The notes under the pieces are model-generated. The model was not told the origin of the DNA. It searched no databases and saw only the letters and a program-made list of their open reading frames with translations. Below, in pieces: positions 24,644 to 32,189 of a DNA stretch of 42,366 nt. This DNA is from UBA4656 sp002405525 (GTDB lineage: Bacteria > Pseudomonadota > Gammaproteobacteria > Xanthomonadales > Ahniellaceae): NCBI GenBank assembly GCA_036723735.1, contig DAIMGT010000029.1, positions 1 to 42,366 of the forward strand, given 5' to 3'. A program made the translations under genes and the position numbers. Positions within the stretch are counted from its first letter, which is position 1. Every line of letters begins with the position of its first letter.

Positions 24644-24854
24644 TCGACCACAACAGCCCCATTGCGACGTGCGTGTACCGGGTGCGGGGCTGGCGGCGCA
24701 GCGGGCCGCTTTCGGGAGCCGCTCCAGCCTGAAAGATGATCGCTGCGCGCGTGCGGCTCGTACGCAACCCGAACCCACTCCGTGCCTTGCAGGGCCAAGC
24801 CGGCCGGTCGAGGCTGGCGCGCATGGCTGACGGGCCCATCCGGAAACCCTGCCG

Positions 24855-25232
24855 CTATACCAGACGAACGAGCTCGCTGTACTTCAGCAGCGCACGATCG
24901 GCGGTCAGCAGATGCATGGGCTCCGACACGGCCTGGGCGATCAGGAGCCGGTCGAACGGATCACCGTGGTGCCTGGGCAAGTGTGCGACCCGCGCGGCGT
25001 GCGACGCCGTGACGGTCAGTTCGATGAAACCGCTGGCTTCGATGGCGGGCACAAGGAGATCGGGACCGGCGTCGATCCGACCAAGGCCGGCCTTGATCGC
25101 GATCTCCCAAACCGACGCGGAAGAAACGAACACAGCATCTGCACCCTCGATGAGCCGCCGGGCGGGCGGCTTGAGCGATGGCACGCCCGTCACCGCCCAC
25201 AGAAACACATGGGTGTCGAGCAGGACGCGCAT
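24855..25232 (-). CDS. vapC: VapC-like PIN-domain toxin
   Basis: A 125-residue PIN-domain ribonuclease. The acidic metal-site residues are visible: Asp6 in 'LLDTHVFLWA', Glu in 'VSSASVWEIAIKA', Asp in 'HGDPFDRLLIAQA' and Asp in 'LLTADRALLKYS'. Toxins of this subfamily cleave tRNA or rRNA when the antitoxin is lost. The ATG overlaps the antitoxin TGA by one base (TGATG), so translation is coupled. No truncation. RNA target not predictable from sequence. Confidence 0.9.
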   Translation of the reverse strand: MRVLLDTHVFLWAVTGVPSLKPPARRLIEGADAVFVSSASVWEIAIKAGLGRIDAGPDLLVPAIEASGFIELTVTASHAARVAHLPRHHGDPFDRLLIAQAVSEPMHLLTADRALLKYSELVRLV

Positions 25233-25468
25233 CAGCGGCCCTCGAAGGCCTTTCGGACGGCGGCCGGCAACGGCTTGTCGAAGTCATCAGGCACGGTGAG
25301 TCGCCCCTTGAGCACGCCGAGGCGTACCTTGCGGGCCGGCGATTCGAGGCGGGTCAGGCGCACAAGCGGCCTGCCGTTGCGGCTGACCACTACGTCCTCG
25401 CCGGAAGCGGCCTGATCGACGAGCTGGGACAAGCGGGTCTTTGCTTCGTAGATGTTGACGGTTTTCAT
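25232..25468 (-). CDS. Phd/YefM-family antitoxin of the PIN toxin
   Basis: A 78-residue antitoxin. The N-terminal Phd/YefM fold ('VNIYEAKTRLSQLVDQAASG', 'VVSRNGRPLVRL') forms a DNA-binding dimer. The disordered C-terminal half ('GRLTVPDDFDKPLPAAVRKA') would wrap the PIN toxin and block its active site. Toxin-antitoxin complexes of this kind repress their own promoter. The ATG at 25468 is preceded by a weak AAGAG. It overlaps the toxin by one base, confirming a bicistronic unit. Confidence 0.9.
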   Translation of the reverse strand: MKTVNIYEAKTRLSQLVDQAASGEDVVVSRNGRPLVRLTRLESPARKVRLGVLKGRLTVPDDFDKPLPAAVRKAFEGR

Positions 25469-25482
25469 GGGGCTCTTGGAAT

Positions 25483-25496
25483 GACTTGATCAAGTC
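25483..25496. promoter_or_regulatory. Palindromic operator upstream of the antitoxin gene
   Basis: GACTTGATCAAGTC is a perfect 14-base palindrome starting 15 bases before the antitoxin ATG. A second perfect palindrome, GTGCGTTCGCAC, lies at 25506-25517. A minus-strand TAGACT between them may be the -10 box. This arrangement is expected for autoregulation by a Phd-type antitoxin. Confidence 0.65.
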
Positions 25497-25632
25497 TAGT
25501 CTACTGTGCGTTCGCACCGATGCCGCATCGGCCGTTGCCGGGCGATTCCGATGCGGGTTCGCGGCGGACGTGCCGCCCCCACCCCACCTTGATCCATCGG
25601 TCATCCGGCGGCCCTGCGCATCCCTCGGGGGA

Positions 25633-25654
25633 GCGGCGCGCGCCGCGAGTTTTT
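25633..25654 (+). terminator. Hairpin with T-run, possible terminator
   Basis: The palindrome GCGGCGCGCGCCGC (25633-25646) is followed by GAG and a run of five T on the plus strand. No plus-strand gene lies just upstream. It is 70 bases past the stop of the minus-strand membrane protein, where read in that direction it lacks a T-run. Nothing else is seen in 25518-25717. Confidence 0.35.
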
Positions 25655-25717
25655 CGGTCCCTGTGAGCCCGGTCGGGCCGCACGCAGCGCTCCTGCACGG
25701 GGGACCCCGGCGGGCCG

Positions 25718-27685
25718 CTAGGGCGCGAGATCGAAGCGCCGCCGGTCGATGCGCTGTGCGCTGCCGGTGGGTGAGATGACGAAAAGTTCCAGCGTGCGCG
25801 CGCGCGACGCGCCGGCGTCGAGGGTGCCGACGAAGCGCCAGGCCAGCGCGCCGTCGGCGACCGGGAACAGGGTGGCGCCCCGCGGATCCGGCTCAACGCC
25901 AAAGCGCGCGACGGCGATACCACCTTCGCGCAGTTCGACCGCGCTGGCGCCGCGCGGGGCGAGCACCCAGCCGGCGAGCGGGACGGTGCCGGCAAGGATG
26001 GCGTCGGTGGCCGGAGGTTCGAGGCGGCCGATGGCCAGCGGCGCCCGCGCGCCTGCGGCGCAGATCGCAAGTGCAAGGGCGAGCGTGGCAACGGATTGCA
26101 GCGCGGCGCGCGGGCGATCGCGCCACAGCGCGATGGCGAGCAGCAGCCAGCCGCCGCACGCCGCGCTTACGGCCAGGTGCAGATGACGCGCGAGTTCGCT
26201 GTAGCCGTCGCCGAGGATCGAGGTAGCCCAGACGGTGGCGATCACGCCGGCGCTGACGGCGAGGCCGGCGTCGAGGGCGATGAACGTGGCGCCGCGCGGC
26301 CGCGCGCGCAGCAGCCGCCAGGCGGCGCCGAAGCCGGCGAGCGCCGGCAGCAGCCAGAACAGCGCGTGTGCGCCGAGTGACCAGGTGGCGACGGCATCGG
26401 CGAGGCTGGCGTTCAGTCCAGGCAGGCCGGGTGCGAGGCGCTGATAGTTGCCGCCCGCGACCTCGCCGACGTAGGGCAGGCGCCACGCTGTGGACTGCAC
26501 CAGCCCGCGGCCGAACAGGGCGAGCGCGGTGGGGGGTTCGACGACGATCACGACCGCGATGCGCGCGAGGCTCGGCCGCGTCGCTTCGGGGCAGGCGCCG
26601 GCGATGTCGCGGCCGAGTTGGCGGTACCAGGTGGCGTAGGCGAGCTCGGCGCAATGTGCGGGCAGGCCGAGGCGGGCGGCGAGGCGCGCTGGGTCTTCGG
26701 CGGCCGGCAGCAGGGCGCCGAACAGCATGTTCTGGCGGTTGGCGCCGGCGATCGATTCGAATCGCTGCTGAGTGCCGGCCTGCAGTGCGACGACGGCGAG
26801 GGCGGCAAACAGCATCACCGAGGTTTGTGCAAGCGCGCCCCTTACCCCCCCTGGCCCTCTCCCTGCATTGCGGGGCGAAGGGATCATTCGGGTATTGGAC
26901 GTCGCCGATGCGCGCGGGGCATGCGTCGGGCTCTTTGCCGTTTTCTCTGTCCCTCCTGGCGGCCCGCACGCCGCGCGCGCCGTCATCCACCACAGCAGCG
27001 CGAGGCCGAACGGCAGGGCAAGGTGCTGCACGCGCGATGCGCCGAGCACAACGGCGCCGACCAGCACGGCGGCGAAGGCGAGGCGATGGTCTGCGCGCGG
27101 CATCGCGCGCAGGACAAGGCCGAGCGTGGCGAGCCAGGCGCCGAGCAGCGCGCCGGTTTCGGTGTAGAGCGTGTTGAGGTAGAGCGTGTTCAGCGGGTCG
27201 GCGATGACGAAGGCGACGAAGGCGGCATGCGCGCAGGCCGCTCCGGGATGGGCGCGCAGGAACCGTGTGGCGGACAGCAGCAGCAGCGCGATGAGCAGCG
27301 CCTTGGTGGCGCCGCTCGCGCGCAGGTCGATGCCGGGGTCGCCGTCGAGACCGCTCGCGTCGAGCCCTCGCGCGAGCGCGACGCCGAGCCAAGCCAGCGC
27401 GACATCGGTGCTGGGGTAACAGCCCTCGGGTTGCGGTGCATCGAGCACTTGCGCGGGGCGCGGCGCATCCGGTGTCGCGAGCGCGCGCTGCACGGGATCA
27501 CCGGCGGGCCACAGGCCGATGCAGGCCGCGCTGCGCACCATGTCGTACTGGTTGGCGTAGCCGGCCAGCGGCTCGTGGGCGATGATCGCGGACAGGCGCG
27601 CGAGCGCAAGCAGTACGAAGGCGATCGTGAGCGCGCGCAGGATGCGCGCGCGCGGTGCCGCGCGGTCGTCGGCGTGCACGCTCAC
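25718..27685 (-). CDS. Polytopic membrane protein, GT-C glycosyltransferase-like
   Basis: A 655-residue protein with about ten hydrophobic helices (for example 'LRALTIAFVLLALARLSAI', 'AFAAVLVGAVVLGASRVQHL') and a soluble C-terminal domain of about 110 residues. The extracytoplasmic loop after the first helix carries 'YANQYDMVRSAACIGLWP'. The architecture is that of GT-C sugar transferases that use polyprenyl-linked sugars, but I see no diagnostic catalytic motif. The GTG start at 27685 overlaps the stop of the UbiA gene (GTGA), so the two are coupled; the pair could build and use a decaprenyl-linked pentose. About 45 residues ('IPSPRNAGRGPGGVRG' region, 26836-26980) look like a dispersed repeat inserted in frame between two helices. 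Confidence 0.72.
   Translation of the reverse strand: MSVHADDRAAPRARILRALTIAFVLLALARLSAIIAHEPLAGYANQYDMVRSAACIGLWPAGDPVQRALATPDAPRPAQVLDAPQPEGCYPSTDVALAWLGVALARGLDASGLDGDPGIDLRASGATKALLIALLLLSATRFLRAHPGAACAHAAFVAFVIADPLNTLYLNTLYTETGALLGAWLATLGLVLRAMPRADHRLAFAAVLVGAVVLGASRVQHLALPFGLALLWWMTARAACGPPGGTEKTAKSPTHAPRASATSNTRMIPSPRNAGRGPGGVRGALAQTSVMLFAALAVVALQAGTQQRFESIAGANRQNMLFGALLPAAEDPARLAARLGLPAHCAELAYATWYRQLGRDIAGACPEATRPSLARIAVVIVVEPPTALALFGRGLVQSTAWRLPYVGEVAGGNYQRLAPGLPGLNASLADAVATWSLGAHALFWLLPALAGFGAAWRLLRARPRGATFIALDAGLAVSAGVIATVWATSILGDGYSELARHLHLAVSAACGGWLLLAIALWRDRPRAALQSVATLALALAICAAGARAPLAIGRLEPPATDAILAGTVPLAGWVLAPRGASAVELREGGIAVARFGVEPDPRGATLFPVADGALAWRFVGTLDAGASRARTLELFVISPTGSAQRIDRRRFDLAP
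26836..26890. repeat. Dispersed pyrimidine-rich repeat inserted in frame in the membrane protein gene
   Basis: The stretch contains CCCCTTACCCCCCCTGGCC then CTCTCCCTGCATTGCGGGGC, a pattern of C-rich then palindromic sequence normally seen between genes in Xanthomonadales-like genomes. Here it keeps the reading frame open. A related C-rich stretch is at 32020-32107. Confidence 0.5.
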
Positions 27686-28596
27686 AGCGCCAGCGCGACG
27701 GCCGCGACGAAGCCGCCGGCCACCGCCCAGCTGGCGGGATCGCGCAGGGCGAAGACGATCGGGTCGGCGTCGACCGCAGCCCGGTGCGCGAGCATCCACA
27801 TCCGCGCCAGCCAGTACAGCAGCAGCGGGCACAGCAGCCAGATCCAGTGCGGGTGCTCGTACATCGCGCTCACGTCCGGGCTGTTCGCGTAGAGCGCCAG
27901 CACCAGCACCGCGACCACGCCCGCCGCGGCGCCGACGGCGAGCACCACGCCCGAATCGTCGCGTCGGTAGGCGCGGCCGGGCAGCACGTCGCCGGCGAAG
28001 GCGCGCAGGTCGGCATAGCGCTTGAGGCTGGCGAGGCTCGCGAAGACGAAACCCGCGAAGGCCAGCAGCCAGGGGCTGGGCGCGACCTCGATCGCCCACG
28101 CTCCGGCCACCACCCGCAGCACGTAGAGCGCGGCCAGCGCGACGACGTCGATCCACAGCAGTCGCTTGAACAGCATGCAGTAGGCCAGCGCCACCGCTGC
28201 GTAGGCGGCCAGCGCGCCGAGCGCCGGGCCGCTGCCGGCGGCGGCCAGCGCGATGCCGGACGCGGCCAGCGCCGCTGCGATGCCGAGCGCCAGGCCTGGC
28301 GAAACCGCACCGCAGGCCACCGGCCGGTCGCGCTTGGCCGGGTGGGCGGCGTCCGCCTCGCGGTCGAGCACGTCGTTGACCGCATACACCGCCGAAGCGA
28401 CCAGGCAGAACGCGGCCGCCACGCGCAGCGCGGCCAGCACCGCGTGGGGATCGCCCCAGCGGTGCGCGGTGACCAGCGCCACCAGCACCAGCACGTTCTT
28501 GACCCACTGGTGGGGGCGCACGAGGCGGACCAGCGCGTGCACCGTGCGATTATGCCGCGCCATCGGCACGCCACGGCTTGCGCCGTGCGCCGCCAT
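27682..28596 (-). CDS. UbiA-family prenyltransferase (decaprenyl-phosphate phosphoribosyltransferase-like)
   Basis: A 304-residue membrane enzyme with eight or nine helices. The substrate motif 'NDVLDREAD' (NDxxDxxxD) and the later 'RYADLRAF' stand for the two Asp-rich Mg-prenyl-diphosphate sites. The N-terminal 'LVRPHQWVKNVLVLVAL' is typical of the subgroup that makes decaprenylphosphoryl-5-phosphoribose (DPPR synthase). This product is a lipid-linked pentose donor for cell-surface glycans, fitting the coupled GT-C-like gene. The ATG at 28596 has GGAGG 5 bases upstream; a later ATG at 28563 ('MARHN') is possible. It leaves only 28 bases to the divergent porin start. Confidence 0.85.
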   Translation of the reverse strand: MAAHGASRGVPMARHNRTVHALVRLVRPHQWVKNVLVLVALVTAHRWGDPHAVLAALRVAAAFCLVASAVYAVNDVLDREADAAHPAKRDRPVACGAVSPGLALGIAAALAASGIALAAAGSGPALGALAAYAAVALAYCMLFKRLLWIDVVALAALYVLRVVAGAWAIEVAPSPWLLAFAGFVFASLASLKRYADLRAFAGDVLPGRAYRRDDSGVVLAVGAAAGVVAVLVLALYANSPDVSAMYEHPHWIWLLCPLLLYWLARMWMLAHRAAVDADPIVFALRDPASWAVAGGFVAAVALAL

Positions 28597-28624
28597 CGGT
28601 CCCTCCATCGCGCCGGAGCGCACC

Positions 28625-29731
28625 ATGCCAAGCCCCCTTGCCCGGCCACTGCTGCTTGCCGCCAGCCTTCCGGCGCTGCCGGCGCTGGCCGAGCCCACGG
28701 TTTCCGGCGGCTACATCGGCGAGGTGACATCGGTGATCGATGGCGGGCTCGACCGCGGCACGGTCTACACGGGACTCGCATGACTCGCCGCCGAGGTCGA
28801 GGCGGACGGATGGCGCTTCCGCGGCAACCTGCTGGCGCCGCACGGAACCAGCCTGACCGGCCGCTACCTGGGCGACCTTGCGGTAGCGAGCAACATCGAC
28901 GGCGACAGCGATCCACGGGTGCAGGAACTGTGGCTGGAGCGCGGCCGCGGGCCGTGGTCGCTGCGCGCGGGCCTGCTGGCGCCGGATGCCGAATTCTGGG
29001 CCCTGGACCGCAGCGCACGCTTCGTCAACGGGGGCTTCGGCGCACCGTCGACGGTGAGCCTCAACCTGCCCGGTGCGCCGCTCTATCCGCTCGCATCGGC
29101 GGGCCTGCGACTGGCATTCGACGCGGGCGACGGCGCAACCTGGCGGCTCGCCGCGGTCGACGGCGACGCGGGCGATCCGCTGGACGACAACCGGCACGGG
29201 CTCGACGTCGACTTCGGGCAGGGCGCGCTGGCGGTGGTCGAGTTCGAGCGGGTCCACGACCGCGGCGGGGACGCCACGCCGGACCGCTGGCGCGTCGCGG
29301 CGTGGCGGCACTCGGGGCCGTTCGTCGACGCCGGCGGTGCGCCGCGCGGCGCGAGTTTCGGGGTGACTGCAGGCTGGGAGCGCGCCCTTGGCGACAACCT
29401 CGGCGGCTTCGTGCGGGGGAATGCCACGCGGGGTGCCGCCAGTCTCGCGCCGCTGGCCGTCGAGGTCGGGCTGGATGCCCGCTTCCCCGACCAGGCGCCT
29501 GGCACCTTCGGGCTGGCACTCGGATGGATCGACGTCGACCCGGGCCTCGGCGCTGCCGCCGGCATCGACGAGCCCGACCGCGAACTGGTGGTCGAGGCGA
29601 CCTGGGCGCTGCCGGTCGGGGATTTCACCGTGCAGCCCGACGTCCAGTACGTCCACCAGCCGGGCGGGTCGGACGCGGTCGACGGTGCCTGGGTGCTGGC
29701 GCTGCGAGTGGCGTGGACTTTCGAACGGTAG
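28625..29731 (+). pseudogene. OprB-like carbohydrate porin interrupted by an in-frame TGA
   Basis: A signal peptide ('LLLAASLPALPALA') and the start of a barrel ('SGGYIGEVTSVIDGGLDRGT') run from the ATG at 28625, with GGAG 7 bases upstream. A TGA at 28781-28783 ends it after 52 codons. The same frame continues without further stops for about 316 codons ('LGDLAVASNIDGD', 'QELWLERGRGPWSLRAGLL', 'FGAPSTVSLNLPGAPLYP') to 29731. The C-terminus is 'LRVAWTFER', near the usual barrel end. Relatives are OprB-family sugar porins. A single base change explains the stop; TGA followed by C is a leaky context, so limited readthrough is possible. A fragment starting at 28919 would lack the signal peptide. 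Confidence 0.75.
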
Positions 29732-29878
29732 GGCAGCGCGGCGGCAGGACCGGCCGTGGCCGCACCCGCAGCGGCCGGAACGCTGCAGCGCTTGCGGTCC
29801 GCACCTGCGCTAGCCGGCCACCCCGATGCCGCGGCGGGATCGTGATCGCTCCGCGCGGTCCCGTGCCGCGCCCACGCC

Positions 29879-29884
29879 TACAAT
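29879..29884 (+). promoter_or_regulatory. Candidate -10 box for the second EamA gene
   Basis: TACAAT 39 bases before the ATG at 29924, in a sequence context (CTACAAT) like that before purC. No convincing -35. The gap 29732-29923 is otherwise empty apart from GC-rich palindromic stretches. Confidence 0.35.
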
Positions 29885-29923
29885 GCCCGAGCGCCGGAAC
29901 CTGGCGCGCTGCCCGCGCCGCCG

Positions 29924-30844
29924 ATGCACGCCGACCGCAAAGCCCTGCTGCAGATCCACGCCTGCGTCGCGCTGTGGGGCTTCACCGCCATCCTCGGCAA
30001 ACTGATCTCGCTGCCGGCCGCGGCCCTGGTGTGGTGGAGGATGCTGCTGGTGGGGGGCTTCCTGCTCCTGCTGCCCCGGGTCTGGCGCGCGTTGCGCGCC
30101 ATGCCGTCGCGGCGAGTGGCGATCTGTGCCGGAATCGGCGCCGTGGTCGCGCTCCACTGGCTGACCTTCTATGGCGCGATCAAGCTGGCCAATGCCTCGG
30201 TCGCGGCCACCTGCATGGCGCTGGGATCGGTGTTCGCGGCAGTGCTGGAGCCGCGGCTGACCGGGCGGCGCATGGCGTGGCGTGAACTCGCCCTCGGCGT
30301 GGCCGCGATCCCGGGCGTGGCATTGGTGGTCGGCGGCATGCCGGCCGGCATGCGCACGGGTTTCTTCGTCGGCGTGCTGTCGGCGGCACTGAGTGCGGTG
30401 TTCACCGTGATGAACAAGCGCTGGGCGGCCGGCGGCGACCCGCTGGCCGTGACCTTCGTCGAGATGGGGGCGGGCTGGCTGCTGGTGGGGGCGATGCTGC
30501 CGCTGCTGGCGATGCTGCCGGGCGCGGACGCTTCGCTGGCGGTGCCGGGCGCGCGCGACGCCGCGCTGCTCATCGTGCTTGCGATGGCCTGCACGGTGCT
30601 TCCGTTCGCGCTGTCGCTGGTGGCCCTGCGCCAGGTCTCGGCGTTCTCGATGCAGCTGGCGCTGAACCTGGAGCCGGTGTACGCAATCGTGCTGGCGATG
30701 GTGCTGCTCGGCGAGCACCGCGAACTGGGTCCGGCGTTCTATGCCGGCGTGGCGATCGTGCTGGCCGCCGTGTTCGTGCAGCCGCTGGTGGCGCGACGTG
30801 CGGGGTCTCGCATGAATGGAGCCGCGGGCCCGGGCGGCGGTTGA
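29924..30844 (+). CDS. EamA/DMT-family membrane transporter (second copy in window)
   Basis: A 306-residue protein with ten hydrophobic helices in two EamA repeats (about 8-140 and 150-290). Motifs 'ALWGFTAILGKLISLP' near the start and 'NLEPVYAIVLAMVLLGEHRE' in the second repeat are characteristic of the RhaT/YdcZ-like DMT proteins. It is not a close copy of the transporter at 2732. Probably a metabolite exporter of the inner membrane; the substrate is unknown. The OYE gene starts 73 bases after its stop. Confidence 0.9.
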   Translation: MHADRKALLQIHACVALWGFTAILGKLISLPAAALVWWRMLLVGGFLLLLPRVWRALRAMPSRRVAICAGIGAVVALHWLTFYGAIKLANASVAATCMALGSVFAAVLEPRLTGRRMAWRELALGVAAIPGVALVVGGMPAGMRTGFFVGVLSAALSAVFTVMNKRWAAGGDPLAVTFVEMGAGWLLVGAMLPLLAMLPGADASLAVPGARDAALLIVLAMACTVLPFALSLVALRQVSAFSMQLALNLEPVYAIVLAMVLLGEHRELGPAFYAGVAIVLAAVFVQPLVARRAGSRMNGAAGPGGG

Positions 30845-30917
30845 AAGCGCCGTCACCCAACCCCCATGTTGCAGGTCGGCCCGGTCGCTCGGACCGAATC
30901 CCCACCCGGAGAACCGC

Positions 30918-32006
30918 ATGACCAACCTGTTCGAACCGCTGCAGGCCGGCGCCATCCCGCTGCCCAACCGGATCGTGATGGCCGCACTGACCCGCTCGCG
31001 TGCAGGGCGGCGCCACGTGCCGAATGACCTGATGCGGACGTACTATGCGCAGCGCGCGAGCGCCGGCCTGATCCTCAGCGAAGCAACGATGGTCGCCGCC
31101 GACGCCTGCGCATTCACCGCCGAGGGCGGCATCTACGACGACGAGACTGCCGCGGGCTGGAAGGGCGTGGTCGATGCCGTGCACGCCGCGGGCGGGCGCA
31201 TCGCGGTGCAGTTGTGGCACCCGGGCCGCGCGGCGCACTCGTCGATCAGCGGCGGCGCGCAGCCGGTGTCGGCCACCGGCCGCGCGATCCGCAACGACAC
31301 CATCAACACACCCAACGGGCCGCAGGCCTATGAGGTGCCGCGCCGCCTCGGCGCGGCAGAGGTTCCGGCGTACATCGAGCTGTTCCGCCAGGCCGCGATT
31401 CGCGCCAGGGCGTCCGGCTTCGACGGCGTCGAGGTGCACGGCGCGCACGGCTACCTGATCGACCAGTTCCTGCGCGACGGTGCCAACGACCGCACGGACG
31501 AATGGGGTGGTCCGATCGCCAACCGGGCGCGGTTCCTGCTGGCGGTGGTTGACGCCGTCGCCGGCGTGTTCGGCGCCGACCGGGTCGGCGTGCGCATCTC
31601 GCCGCTGTCGGACTACAACGACATGGTCGATTCGAGCCCGCCGGAACTGGTGGCCCACGTGGCGCGCGAACTGAACCACCGCGGCATCGCCTTCCTCGAC
31701 CTGCGGCACGTCGACCAGTCGGCGCCGGCCGAGCGCGAACTGGCACGCATCGCCCGCGAACACTTTCGCGGGGCGCTGCTGCTGGGTGGCGGATTCGACG
31801 CCGAAAGCGCGAAAGCGGCGGTCGCCGACGGGCGCGCGGACGCGATCGTCTTCGGCTACGCCTACGTCGGCAACCCCGACCTCGTCGAGCGCGTGCGCCG
31901 CGGCGCGCCGTTCAATGCGGTGGATGCCAGCACGCTCTACACGCCGGGCGCGAAGGGATACACCGATTATCCGACGCTGGCCGAAGCAGAAGCGTCGACC
32001 GCCTGA
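30918..32006 (+). CDS. Old Yellow Enzyme family alkene reductase (NemA-like)
   Basis: A 362-residue FMN-dependent (beta/alpha)8 enzyme. 'LPNRIVMAALTRSRA' opens the barrel (Thr25 tunes the flavin). The substrate-anchoring histidine pair is His174/His177 in 'VEVHGAHGYLIDQF', with Tyr179 as the proton donor. 'NDRTDEWGGPIANRARF' and the C-terminal 'VFGYAYVGNPDLVERVRRG' (FMN phosphate site) are typical. It reduces activated C=C bonds (enones, N-ethylmaleimide, nitro compounds) with NAD(P)H. ATG at 30918 has GGAG 8 bases before it; the open frame to 30816 is not conserved. No repressor (NemR) is adjacent. Confidence 0.95.
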   Translation: MTNLFEPLQAGAIPLPNRIVMAALTRSRAGRRHVPNDLMRTYYAQRASAGLILSEATMVAADACAFTAEGGIYDDETAAGWKGVVDAVHAAGGRIAVQLWHPGRAAHSSISGGAQPVSATGRAIRNDTINTPNGPQAYEVPRRLGAAEVPAYIELFRQAAIRARASGFDGVEVHGAHGYLIDQFLRDGANDRTDEWGGPIANRARFLLAVVDAVAGVFGADRVGVRISPLSDYNDMVDSSPPELVAHVARELNHRGIAFLDLRHVDQSAPAERELARIAREHFRGALLLGGGFDAESAKAAVADGRADAIVFGYAYVGNPDLVERVRRGAPFNAVDASTLYTPGAKGYTDYPTLAEAEASTA

Positions 32007-32019
32007 GGCGGCGCCGCAC

Positions 32020-32107
32020 CCTCACCCCTGCCCCCCGTTCCTGCCCGCGCTCCTCGCGCGGGCGTTCGGTGGACCGGCCCACCTCACCCACCCGCGGGAG
32101 AGGGGTT
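32020..32107. repeat. Dispersed C-rich repeat with hairpin after the OYE gene
   Basis: C-rich segment (CCCTCACCCCTGCCCCCC), a hairpin with 8-base arms GCCCGCGC / GCGCGGGC (32043-32063), then CCCGCGGGAGAGGGG. Similar in composition to 26836-26890. The hairpin may also stop transcription from the OYE gene; no T-run is present. The gap 32007-32189 holds nothing else. Confidence 0.5.
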
Positions 32108-32189
32108 CCATGCGAAGCAGCGCATCGCACGGCAAGCGGTGCACGCGCCGCCCCCGCAGCGCGTCGGTCCCAGCCGGGCGGCGCGCACC

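Larger units (their letters stand above)
23163..24650 (-). mobile_element. IS110-family element, IS1111 group
   Basis: About 1.49 kb, bounded by 12-base subterminal inverted repeats ATGGACTCCCCC (23170-23181) and GGGGGAGTCCAT (24632-24643), identical when complemented. In IS1111-group elements such repeats lie a few bases inside the true ends; the outer ends are therefore given to within about 4 bases. One transposase gene is present, reading on the minus strand, and no target duplication is seen, as expected for this family. The transposase looks intact, so the element may be active. Confidence 0.8.

Noticed and set aside
28781..28783. Selenocysteine at the porin TGA
   Set aside because: Porins are not selenoproteins, the homologous position needs no cysteine, and I see no bacterial SECIS-type hairpin just after the codon.
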